DNA from: Bacillota bacterium
Lineage (GTDB): Bacteria; Bacillota; Clostridia; Lachnospirales; Lachnospiraceae
Direction of reading: 5' to 3'
Assembly: GCA_023414985.1 (NCBI GenBank)
Contig: JAEZLY010000173.1
Coordinates: 1 to 20,996 of the forward strand
Length of the DNA: 20,996 nucleotides
The position numbers and the translations under genes are program-made. Shown piece after piece: positions 8,146-15,597 of this stretch (position 1 is its first letter; each line of letters begins with the position of its first letter). The notes beneath the pieces were generated by a model. It saw only the letters and a program-made list of their open reading frames with translations. It was not told the DNA's origin and ran no database searches.

Positions 8146-9942
8146 ATGAGTTTTAGAAAACAAAAGAATAATCTGTATTCCTATTATCGTTCCAGAAGCA
8201 TATTTCAAAAAATGTTTTTTGGCTATTTTATTCTCATTCTGATTCCCTTTACAGTCTTTATTGCTTTTCTGATTACAAATTATCAGCAGCAGAAATTCAA
8301 TAAATATCTGGCTGACGAACAAAGGCTGATACAGCAGGAGGATACTAACTTTTTAAAAAGATTATCCCAAATAGAGGCTTATCAATTTCTTTTCCATAAC
8401 AACAAAGCTTTAATGAATTACTTAAACGGTACCTATTCAACCGTATCAGAGGAATTATTCTATTTTACCAGTGAGATTCGACCTCTGTTCTCTTATATTA
8501 CTGCTTCGGACCGGTATATCGAGGATATTTTAGTTTACAGTAAAAATAAGCCCCTCGTTCCGTTACCTTCCCAACTGCTTTACGAAGAAGCCGCCGTCAA
8601 GACAGTAGATACACTTCCATTAAAGGGAGAATGGACCTCCCCTGAAATTGAGGGTAATATCTCCCTGATCTTTCAATTGCCTATTTATAATACTGACCAC
8701 TTCAGACGTCTCGGATATCTCCATATCCGCCTCGGAAGCAGAATCTTCGCAGATTATTTTCTGCCTGCTCAAAACCACCGGAGCAGGTACCTAAAGTCCG
8801 GAAGCTGCTGGTATATCCTCGAAGACAAAAAAGTAGTAAAGGTTGTGTCTCCGGAGGCAGACCGCTTGTTAAGCCTATACCTGAAATCAGAAGAAAATCA
8901 TGAAAGCGTAAGCTCTTATCGGGATAAGGGACTGCTTGTGAACAAAATGGAAATCGGCCAAACCGACTGTCTCCTGATCTATATAACCCCACAACACTCC
9001 CTCTCAGGTATTTCGGAATTCCAAGCTCCGATCCTGATCATGACAGCTCTGTTTTTATTATTAAGCTGTCTTTATTATTTAATCATTTCCTCCTTTACCT
9101 ATAGGCTGAACCGCTTTGCGAAATACATTTCCAAGACCGATCATAATTTCCTGAAGGAATACAATGACGAAATTTCCAGTGACGAAATTGGCCAGGTAAT
9201 TAATTTTTATAACTCCATGGTACGAAAAATCAGTAATCTGATTACAGATCTGCATATTTCTGAAATAAAGAAAAGTGAAGCTAATTATTTTGCCCTGCAG
9301 GCACAGATGCAACCGCATTTTTTATATAACTCCCTTGAGACAGCCCGAATGATGGCAGAAGCAGGCAATGACGAACAGGTATCAAACTTCCTCTATAATC
9401 TGGGAGGTGTGATTCGCTACTCCTTTTCTTCCGCCTCAAACAAAAACGTAAATCTATATTTGGAGATAGAAACTGTAAAAAAATATCTTGAGTTATATAA
9501 AGCCAGTACCAGCGGACAAATCGATTATTCCATCACCACACAAGGGGATTTATCCCTGATCGAATGCCCTCCCTTCATACTGCAGCCCTTGGTGGAGAAC
9601 AGCATTAAGCATGGAGTAGGCGCAAAATCTGCACAGATTTTTATCGAAGTTATAGTAAAGACAGACGGAAGACAAACAGTTATTACCGTGTCTGATAACG
9701 GTATTGGTATCCCCCCTGACACACTAGAAACTATTCAGTTGGTAATAAAGGGTGAAGTGGAACCGGAGATTATACAAAAGACAGGCTCAGGGTGTCTGGG
9801 ACTGCGAAGTATCATTAAAAGAATCCGTGATTTTTACGCTGACAGAGCCCATTTCACACTGGACAGCAGACAGGGCGCCGGAACAGATATTGAGATTATA
9901 ATTACCGAAAGAGAGGACAAGAATGAAATTTCTGATTGTTGA
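8146..9942 (+). CDS. Membrane sensor histidine kinase, YesM/LytS-like (His_kinase PF06580 type)
   Basis: A 598-residue sensor kinase. Membrane segments at about 22-45 and 296-319 flank an extracellular sensor domain of about 250 residues. A HAMP-like linker follows, then the phosphoacceptor segment QPHFLYN with H391, an N box with VEN (N485), a G1 box DNGIGIPP (517-524) and a G2 box GSGCLGLRS (547-555). This is the layout of the YesM family, which senses extracellular sugars, often through the neighbouring binding protein. ATG at 8146 is preceded by GGAG at suitable spacing; an in-frame ATG at 8101 has none. It overlaps the response regulator gene by 20 bases, indicating translational coupling. 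It probably controls the divergent transport operon. The stimulus is unknown. Confidence 0.93.
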   Translation: MSFRKQKNNLYSYYRSRSIFQKMFFGYFILILIPFTVFIAFLITNYQQQKFNKYLADEQRLIQQEDTNFLKRLSQIEAYQFLFHNNKALMNYLNGTYSTVSEELFYFTSEIRPLFSYITASDRYIEDILVYSKNKPLVPLPSQLLYEEAAVKTVDTLPLKGEWTSPEIEGNISLIFQLPIYNTDHFRRLGYLHIRLGSRIFADYFLPAQNHRSRYLKSGSCWYILEDKKVVKVVSPEADRLLSLYLKSEENHESVSSYRDKGLLVNKMEIGQTDCLLIYITPQHSLSGISEFQAPILIMTALFLLLSCLYYLIISSFTYRLNRFAKYISKTDHNFLKEYNDEISSDEIGQVINFYNSMVRKISNLITDLHISEIKKSEANYFALQAQMQPHFLYNSLETARMMAEAGNDEQVSNFLYNLGGVIRYSFSSASNKNVNLYLEIETVKKYLELYKASTSGQIDYSITTQGDLSLIECPPFILQPLVENSIKHGVGAKSAQIFIEVIVKTDGRQTVITVSDNGIGIPPDTLETIQLVIKGEVEPEIIQKTGSGCLGLRSIIKRIRDFYADRAHFTLDSRQGAGTDIEIIITEREDKNEISDC

Positions 9943-10687
9943 TGATGATGCCATGATATTAAAGGGCCTTACCAGCATTATTGAAAAAATGGCTCTTCAA
10001 AATATAACGATATCCACTGCACGGAATGGCTCCGATGCTCTTGAGATTCTGAAATACACAGGCGCCGATTTATTGCTGACAGACATTGATATGCCTGTTA
10101 TGAATGGGTTGGAGCTAATTGAAGAGGCCACAAGGAGGCAGCACTGTAATCGTTTTATTATCTTGAGCGGCTTTGACAAGTTTGATTTTGTCCGGCAGGC
10201 TCTTAAATTCCATGTCATTGATTATCTTCTGAAACCGATTGACAAAACTGAATTCATAAGGATCGTAACTTCCGTTTACAACGAAATTCATAAAAAACCC
10301 AAGGAGGATACCTGCCTTCCTCAGTTTCCCTCCATAAACATCTCTATTGATGAAGACCATATACCAAAAATACTAAAGGACATTCTCCTCTATATGCGTT
10401 CCAATTTCCATAAAAACATCTCGCTGGAACAGCTTGGAGAAGAATTCAATCTGCATCCGAACTATATCTGTTCCTTATTCCAGGCCCATACGAAAACCAC
10501 CTTTTTAAAGTACTTGGATTCTCTTCGGTTGCAAAAAAGCATTACTATCCTGCTTGAGGATAAGGAGCTCACCATGGAAAAAGTGGCTATTTCCTCCGGG
10601 TTTATGAGTGAGAGGCAGTTCTACAAAGTATTTAAGAAATATACCGGCACCACGCCCGGGGCATTAAGAAGTGATTATAGCATATAA
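9923..10687 (+). CDS. Response regulator with AraC-type DNA-binding domain, short YesN-like
   Basis: A 254-residue regulator. The receiver domain (1-120) has the acidic pocket D7-D9, phosphoacceptor D54 in LLLTDIDMP, S82 and K104 in LLKPID. The C-terminal AraC-type double helix-turn-helix spans about 150-250 and includes HPNYICSLFQAHTKTTFLKY and the family-typical ending with SERQFYKVFKKYTGTTP. YesN-type regulators are often 350-540 residues; this one lacks the long linker and is near the minimum size. AGAGG lies 6 bases before ATG at 9923, inside the end of the kinase gene. Its likely partner is the overlapping kinase, and its likely target the divergent operon starting at 7917. Both are inferred from position. 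Confidence 0.93.
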   Translation: MKFLIVDDDAMILKGLTSIIEKMALQNITISTARNGSDALEILKYTGADLLLTDIDMPVMNGLELIEEATRRQHCNRFIILSGFDKFDFVRQALKFHVIDYLLKPIDKTEFIRIVTSVYNEIHKKPKEDTCLPQFPSINISIDEDHIPKILKDILLYMRSNFHKNISLEQLGEEFNLHPNYICSLFQAHTKTTFLKYLDSLRLQKSITILLEDKELTMEKVAISSGFMSERQFYKVFKKYTGTTPGALRSDYSI

Positions 10688-10717
10688 AATATTATTTAAG
10701 AACGTGAGGATAAGATT

Positions 10718-11350
10718 ATGAAGCTAGGGCACAACAGAAAGTTTTTTACTATTGTACTGATATTTTTTATCATGATGATTGCCATCGCACTTTTCAACCG
10801 CATAACCAAAGAATCCATATCGAATAGCGCTTCTTTTATCACTGCTGTAATTGGTGTCATCGCTATCTGGTATCAGATGAAAAAAGATGCTGATATTTCG
10901 AAAGCTGAATTTATCTTAACTCTGAATACCAATTTTCAGGATAACGAGAATATCATCTATATTTATTCCAAGCTAAAAGAGAGAAGAGACGGAAATGATA
11001 TTACTTTTACCCCTGAAGATGGGAGAAAAATGGGCGAATATATCATGTTCTTTCAAACAATTTACTTTATGGTTATGGAAGGGGTAATTGATATCAGAAT
11101 GATAGACAGATTATTTGCCAATAAATTCTTCCTTTTCATGAATAATCGTGATGTTCAGGAGTTTCAGCTGAAGTATACTTCTATTAACAAACCCATCCTT
11201 GAATTATACTGCTTATGGATTAATTATAGAAAAAAAGAAAACTTACCCATGCTATATCCCGAACATATACCCCATAAAACGATGGATAAATATTTTCTGA
11301 CAAACAAGAAAAAGTTAACGTTGAACGATGCCATGATCGTCGATTATTGA
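10718..11350 (+). CDS. Small protein with two N-terminal membrane segments, unknown function
   Basis: A 210-residue protein. Residues about 9-29 and 37-54 are strongly hydrophobic; the rest is a charged, probably helical cytoplasmic domain. The pattern of a short membrane anchor, then a Trp-Tyr-Gln-Met step, then an EF..L.LN..F segment recalls DUF4760-type proteins, but this is a resemblance by eye and not a confident assignment. GAGGA sits 7 bases before ATG at 10718. It starts 30 bases after the response regulator with no terminator between, so it is likely cotranscribed with the two-component genes. It could be an accessory sensor part or an unrelated accessory gene. Some proteins of this general build occur in bacterial defence loci, but nothing in the sequence here shows such a role. 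Confidence 0.8.
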   Translation: MKLGHNRKFFTIVLIFFIMMIAIALFNRITKESISNSASFITAVIGVIAIWYQMKKDADISKAEFILTLNTNFQDNENIIYIYSKLKERRDGNDITFTPEDGRKMGEYIMFFQTIYFMVMEGVIDIRMIDRLFANKFFLFMNNRDVQEFQLKYTSINKPILELYCLWINYRKKENLPMLYPEHIPHKTMDKYFLTNKKKLTLNDAMIVDY

Positions 11351-11384
11351 TAACGGACCACAGAGCCAAATCCATTTTGCTTTC

Positions 11385-11413
11385 TGGACCCATCCCCCAT
11401 ATCGTGATATAAT
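11385..11413 (+). promoter_or_regulatory. Promoter of the repeat protein/AAA+/VWA operon, extended -10
   Basis: TGGACC (11385-11390) and a perfect TATAAT (11408-11413) are 17 bases apart, with TGA just before the -10. The expected transcription start near 11420 gives a leader of about 50 bases. This makes the three-gene cassette an independent transcription unit. Confidence 0.6.
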
Positions 11414-11470
11414 AACAACCAATCACATTAGTTCGTCATAATCCTGATACCACCCCAGAAAGGATCCGCC

Positions 11471-11998
11471 ATGAATGACCCACAACTGATCGAAATGATC
11501 CATAAGAACCCCCATGTGATCACCTCCATCAACAACCCAACCGATGAGATGAAGCTGCTTGCGCTTCAAAAGAATGGACTTTTGCTGGAATACATAGCGC
11601 ATCCCACCAGGGAAATGCAGGAGCTTGCCATAGAGAATAACCCCCATGCAATCCGCTTTATTGACGATCCCACAGAGGATATGATGTTGAAAGCCATCCA
11701 AAGCGGCTGGACGAACCTGGAATATATCAAACATCCGACCGATCAGGTCCTCCAACTGGCGCTCAGCCAAGCGGGCTGGGCCATCAAATACATCTCCGAT
11801 CCAAGCGAGGAGCTGCAGCTGCTCGCCGTCAGGAAGCATTATGATGCAATCCGGTTTATCAAGAACCCCTGCCCCGGTGTACAGGAGGAGGCTGTAAGAG
11901 CAAGCTATGATGCCTTGCGGTTTATCAGCTCTCCGACCGATCAGGCAGAATTGATTGCAGTCAGAAATAACGAGGAAGCCATCAAGTTCATCAACGAT
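11471..11998 (+). repeat. Eight in-phase 66-base coding repeats
   Basis: The first 528 bases of the repeat-protein gene consist of eight consecutive 66-base units, each coding for 22 residues without insertion or deletion. The units have diverged in DNA but keep strict length, so the repeat is old and selected at protein level rather than a recent slippage array. Confidence 0.8.
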
Positions 11999-12271
11999 CT
12001 GGACAGGGATAAGCAGCTGGAATTTCTGAAGGTCAACCTCCTGATCCTCAAATATGTATTAAAGGATATCTCTCAGGAAGAACTGGAGTCCATAATTAAA
12101 GAAGTAATCTCACAGGAAGCTGTGGAGGAGAAATATATCCGGGACTTCTTAAGCTACTCCACCATAGAGCAAAGCGCGATCAATCGGATGGATAAGCTGA
12201 TGTTCCTGTATCAGTATGGAAGTAAGAAGGCCAAAAAAATCGCAGTAGACGAGAAGCTGAAGATGAGTTAG
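11471..12271 (+). CDS. Alpha-solenoid-like protein of 22-residue tandem repeats, partner of the MoxR/VWA pair
   Basis: A 266-residue protein with no signal peptide or membrane segment. Residues 1-176 divide exactly into eight units of 22 residues. Units 2-8 start with Pro, usually followed by Thr or Ser. Each has Ala at position 9, Ile/Leu/Val at 10, Ile/Leu at 17, Arg/Lys/Glu at 18, Phe/Tyr at 19 and Ile at 20. Unit 1 is degenerate. Such units would stack as short helical hairpins, a solenoid suited to binding proteins. Residues 177-266 are non-repetitive, helical and charged. It resembles DUF4116-like repeat proteins in style, but the unit is shorter. AGGAT precedes ATG at 11471. Its stop codon immediately precedes the ribosome binding site of the AAA+ gene, so the two are coupled. 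A substrate-recognition or adaptor role is inferred. Confidence 0.85.
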   Translation: MNDPQLIEMIHKNPHVITSINNPTDEMKLLALQKNGLLLEYIAHPTREMQELAIENNPHAIRFIDDPTEDMMLKAIQSGWTNLEYIKHPTDQVLQLALSQAGWAIKYISDPSEELQLLAVRKHYDAIRFIKNPCPGVQEEAVRASYDALRFISSPTDQAELIAVRNNEEAIKFINDLDRDKQLEFLKVNLLILKYVLKDISQEELESIIKEVISQEAVEEKYIRDFLSYSTIEQSAINRMDKLMFLYQYGSKKAKKIAVDEKLKMS

Positions 12272-12281
12272 GAGAATGCAT

Positions 12282-13412
12282 ATGAATTATATAGATACTT
12301 TAAAAAGCGTTGAATTAGTACTGGCCACCGGAGAAGTGCCGTTGCTGGTCGGAGAAAGCGGTATCGGCAAGACTGCCCTGGCAAAACAGCTGGCGGCAGA
12401 GCATCATTGGAGCCTTGTCGTCATTGACGGCAACCTTCTGAAGGAAGGTGAGATCGGCGGTCTCCCCACAATCGAGGCTTATGCCGGTGCGGATCGCGAA
12501 GGAAATACAACCGAGAGAAAGACCACAGTCTATGCGGTTCATTATAAGCTGCGGGAAATTGACGCCGAGCTGGCGAAGGGTAAAACCGTCCTTCTATTTA
12601 TCGACGAGATAAATCGCTGCGAGCATACCGTACAACAAGAGCTGATGAATCTGATCCTAAACAGGGAAATCAATGGTTATCAGCTTTCGGCAGAGGTTAA
12701 GCTATTAGCGGCCATGAATCCCTCCGGCAAATACGGCTCGAATTTCGACTATCAGGTCGTGGATATGGATGCCGCGCAGGAAAACCGCTTCGTATGGCTG
12801 TATATGGAGCCTGATTACAGACAATGGACTGATTGGGCAATGGACACCGGGCTAGAGCCGAAGGTCATCGAATTCATCTCCACCTTCCCCGAATACTTAA
12901 TGAAGACCAATGAGGACGGTGTCAGTGCCACTCCGAGAAGCTACGAAAGAATCTCTAAGACTCTTACACTGTATCTGGAGAAGAAGGACACGATCCCAAG
13001 AACCGTATTCTTAAATGTGCTTAGAGGAAATGTCGGGAATATGATTGCAGAAGAGCTCTTAAGCTTCCTGGAAGCAGAGCACAGACCGCTTTTATCTTAT
13101 GAAGACGTATTTACAGCCGCTTCTCTTACCGGGGAAATCAAAGAACAACTCCGCCAGGAAAGTCATACCAGATTATATCTGATTGCAAAGAATATCCTGA
13201 AGGCACTGACAGATCAGCTGAACACGGATGACTCCGATGCAGCTGTTGTTATCCCCAGACTGATCGATTTCCTGACTCTCTATCCCATAGACCTAAGAGT
13301 CGGGATCATGAAGGATATTCGGAACAGCTACAGCAAGGTCTATCAATATGCCATAGAAAATGAAGCCTTTGTCGAGCTCTACTTTGAATCCCATACTTCG
13401 GTACGGGGTTAA
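12282..13412 (+). CDS. MoxR-type AAA+ ATPase
   Basis: A 376-residue ATPase with a single AAA+ module of the MoxR/RavA class. Walker A is GESGIGKT (24-31), Walker B VLLFIDE (103-109), sensor 1 lies in AAMNPSG (N146), and the arginine finger is in QENRF (R169). About 190-376 form a helical lid and C-terminal region. It should assemble into a ring that remodels a target together with the VWA protein encoded next. Two in-frame ATGs occur; GGAG at 12271-12274 is only one base from the ATG at 12276 but 7 bases from that at 12282, so 12282 is preferred. It lies 15 bases before the VWA gene. RavA-ViaA and CbbQ-CbbO are the best-known relatives of this pairing; the target here is unknown. Confidence 0.92.
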   Translation: MNYIDTLKSVELVLATGEVPLLVGESGIGKTALAKQLAAEHHWSLVVIDGNLLKEGEIGGLPTIEAYAGADREGNTTERKTTVYAVHYKLREIDAELAKGKTVLLFIDEINRCEHTVQQELMNLILNREINGYQLSAEVKLLAAMNPSGKYGSNFDYQVVDMDAAQENRFVWLYMEPDYRQWTDWAMDTGLEPKVIEFISTFPEYLMKTNEDGVSATPRSYERISKTLTLYLEKKDTIPRTVFLNVLRGNVGNMIAEELLSFLEAEHRPLLSYEDVFTAASLTGEIKEQLRQESHTRLYLIAKNILKALTDQLNTDDSDAAVVIPRLIDFLTLYPIDLRVGIMKDIRNSYSKVYQYAIENEAFVELYFESHTSVRG

Positions 13413-13427
13413 TCCGGAGGTGATTCC

Positions 13428-14816
13428 ATGGACACTCAGTTTGAGAATCGGGCGAAAGATCTTCTCGAAAGAGCCGTCGAACTGATCAACACTTCCCTCC
13501 GAACGAATCAGGAGGGCGGTAAATACCATATCGACATCCCGGAGGATTTTAAGATCTCCTTCTTCGGACTGATTGATCAGGTGAACCTAAGCCTGATGGA
13601 GGATCAGGACAATTTCTACGGGTATTTTCTGTTCCAGATGGGCAGGGAGCTCCGCTTCGATATCAGCAGCCCTGCTGCCGTTCATTTCAAGGCAGCAAAG
13701 TATGTGATCTATTATAACCCCCTGATCTTCTTAAAGCTTGAGCTTCGGATGATGGAAATCATGATCAAACATGAGATTCTCCATATCCTGTCGCTGCATC
13801 AGATCCGGGCCAGAGAACTGAAGGGCCGCTATCATCCCTCCGTCCTCAATATGGCAATGGATCTTGCCATCAATAAATACTTGAATCCGCTTCCGCCCTA
13901 TGCCATTACACTGGAATGGATCAATCAGAATTATGCATTAACCCTGGAGCCCTATAAATCCTTCGAATACTACGCAGATCAGCTTCAGACTGCCATGGAC
14001 CTTCAGGAAGAAGATGAGGATGATCACGAGGAGGAAATGCCGGAAACCGATTTTAATGCTGCCAGAACCCACAATCTCTGGGAGGAAAGCAGTGTACTTG
14101 AAGAAAAGACTCTGCTGGAATTCACCGAGAAGGCAATCCGTGCTTCAGAGAAGGGGGAGCTGCCCACTTATCTGGGTAATCTGCTGTCCTCAATGAGGAA
14201 TTCCAGGGGAGAGCTACCCTGGAATCTGTACCTGAAGCGGTTACTGGGAACGGTAGAGAGCAATAAGAAGAAGACCGTAACCCGAAGGAACCGCAGACAA
14301 CCAGAACGCTTGGACTTACGAGGTGAACTGAGAAGTCACAAAGCGAAGATTGCCCTTGCCATAGACAGCAGCGGCAGCATCAGTGATGAGGAGTTCCGGC
14401 AAGCTATGAAGGAAGTCTTCATTATTGTCAAGAACTACAGCCATGAGATCACGATTCTGGAATGCGACGATGAGATTCTGCAGGAGTATAAAGTCCAATC
14501 CATGAAGGATGTTAAAGAGAGAACGAACACCAGAGGCGGCACGAGGTTCAGTCCTGTGTTCGAATATGCCAATACCCATGAGATTAATCTCCTGATTTAT
14601 TTTACTGATGGCAAAGGTGAGGAGCGGCTTAAGGTGAAGCCCCGAGGCTACAAGATTCTCTGGATCATCTCCGGCAGAGGAGATAAGCTATCCCTAAAGG
14701 AACCCTGCGGTGCCGTAAAGAAGCTCAGCCATATTGAAGCCAAAGAGGAATACCTTGACTTAAGCGATGTCACGACGAGCGGATACTCCATGAATTTTCA
14801 GGAGCGGATCATATGA
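13428..14816 (+). CDS. HEXXH metallopeptidase-like (DUF2201-type) plus VWA domain protein
   Basis: A 462-residue cytoplasmic protein. The N-terminal half resembles the DUF2201 putative metallopeptidase domain, with HEILH at 115-119 and a further His at 124 (HEXXHX4H) as candidate zinc ligands, and E116 as the general base. A very acidic linker (about 191-208) follows. The C-terminal VWA domain (about 305-440) has a complete metal-ion-dependent adhesion site: DSSGS (D313, S315, S317), T372 and D394 in FTDGKG. GGAGG lies 7 bases before ATG at 13428. In MoxR systems the VWA protein links the ATPase to its substrate; here it might also cut it, though in this family protease activity is a prediction. 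The preserved catalytic motif argues against a purely structural role. Confidence 0.88.
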   Translation: MDTQFENRAKDLLERAVELINTSLRTNQEGGKYHIDIPEDFKISFFGLIDQVNLSLMEDQDNFYGYFLFQMGRELRFDISSPAAVHFKAAKYVIYYNPLIFLKLELRMMEIMIKHEILHILSLHQIRARELKGRYHPSVLNMAMDLAINKYLNPLPPYAITLEWINQNYALTLEPYKSFEYYADQLQTAMDLQEEDEDDHEEEMPETDFNAARTHNLWEESSVLEEKTLLEFTEKAIRASEKGELPTYLGNLLSSMRNSRGELPWNLYLKRLLGTVESNKKKTVTRRNRRQPERLDLRGELRSHKAKIALAIDSSGSISDEEFRQAMKEVFIIVKNYSHEITILECDDEILQEYKVQSMKDVKERTNTRGGTRFSPVFEYANTHEINLLIYFTDGKGEERLKVKPRGYKILWIISGRGDKLSLKEPCGAVKKLSHIEAKEEYLDLSDVTTSGYSMNFQERII

Positions 14817-14859
14817 TTATGCGCTCTGTCACAACATATTGCTGATATTTATTACTTTT

Positions 14860-14884
14860 AAGCAGAGCTAATTTTGCTCTGCTT
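14860..14884 (+). terminator. Hairpin terminator after the VWA gene, in a convergent gap
   Basis: AAGCAGAGC (14860-14868) and GCTCTGCTT (14876-14884) form a perfect 9-base stem with a 7-base loop, 43 bases after the VWA gene. The T-run on the plus strand is short (CTTTA) and none follows on the minus strand. The hairpin covers the last codon and stop of the convergent gene. Confidence 0.5.
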
Positions 14885-15404
14885 TATAGTTCTCCATCTC
14901 ATTATTACGATTTCTATGCAAAACCATATATAATCCTAATAAAACCTGTATCAAATTTATAAAGGACGGAATTACATTTGATATCAAAAGCGTTTCTCGT
15001 GATGTTCCAAATGTATTTTCAAGCTCAGATGTAAACCGGTGAAACGTTATAATATTTGAAAAAGCAACCGGTATGCTAATGGATAAATTAAATATTCCCT
15101 CAAATATTATCAAAAGACCTGATGTCAACCGTATCATTGGATCACGTATGAAAGCAAGATTAAATCTACCATCAGTTCTTCTTATATACATACAAAGACC
15201 TACGATTATAAGAAGCATTGCAATTGACCATATCATGTATACTTCTATGAAATTCTTAATTTCATCAATGTTGATTCCAACAAATATAACAGGAGTAAGT
15301 TTTTGCAGTAATCTGAAGGTAGATGTAATTACTGCAAACAGCAATAATATTTTAGCTGCCTGATTTAATTCTTTTCCAAATCTCAAAGCTATCTTTTCCT
15401 CCAC
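14868..15404 (-). CDS. Small AT-rich integral membrane protein, unknown function
   Basis: Up to 178 residues with about four hydrophobic segments (near 15-35, 55-75, 90-115 and 145-165) and a charged C-terminus. No known family was recognised. The start is uncertain: the longest frame begins with GTG at 15404 without an upstream ribosome binding site, while a GGAGG lies just inside the frame and would serve the TTG at 15386 at an 11-base spacing. The gene is visibly richer in A and T than the VWA gene and the RCC1-type gene on either side, and it is a lone gene facing the VWA operon. Acquisition by transfer is possible. The long hydrophobic frame supports a real protein, but no function can be given. 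Confidence 0.68.
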   Translation of the reverse strand: MEEKIALRFGKELNQAAKILLLFAVITSTFRLLQKLTPVIFVGINIDEIKNFIEVYMIWSIAMLLIIVGLCMYIRRTDGRFNLAFIRDPMIRLTSGLLIIFEGIFNLSISIPVAFSNIITFHRFTSELENTFGTSRETLLISNVIPSFINLIQVLLGLYMVLHRNRNNEMENYKAEQN

Positions 15405-15431
15405 TTCTAAATTTGCTTTATGTAAAGAGAC

Positions 15432-15516
15432 CGCTTGCCGCCATCGGTACTTAGGTTATGGCAGATATAATTATCTGTCATAACCATATGCACCGTACTT
15501 CTATGAACGGCAACCG
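15432..15516. repeat. Large imperfect palindrome between two genes
   Basis: The core at 15454-15485 has 14-base arms (GGTTATGGCAGATA and TATCTGTCATAACC) with one G-T pair around a TAAT loop. Outward, CGGT (15445-15448) pairs with ACCG (15492-15495), and CGCTTGCCG (15432-15440) pairs with CGGCAACCG (15508-15516) with one mismatch. There is no T-run on either side, so it is not a normal terminator. It would lie in the leader of the small membrane-protein gene if that gene uses the TATAAT at 15546-15551 (minus strand). Confidence 0.6.
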
Positions 15517-15597
15517 AGTGAGAACGTGTCTTAAGTTGGATAATAATTATACTATTCTCCCCCTATTATTTAATTCTGTTCCCTTCCCGAATACTTG

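Noticed and set aside
11423..11839. Minus-strand open frame of 138 codons over the repeat-protein gene
   Set aside because: It lies opposite the 22-residue repeats, whose strict in-phase pattern shows that the plus strand is the coding one; the antisense frame merely mirrors the repeats.
11471..11998. CRISPR or DNA minisatellite
   Set aside because: The 66-base units are diverged at DNA level, have no spacers and are conserved only as protein repeats.
15454..15485. Rho-independent terminator of the RCC1-repeat gene
   Set aside because: The stem is strong but no T-run follows on either strand, and it lies more than 110 bases beyond the stop codon.
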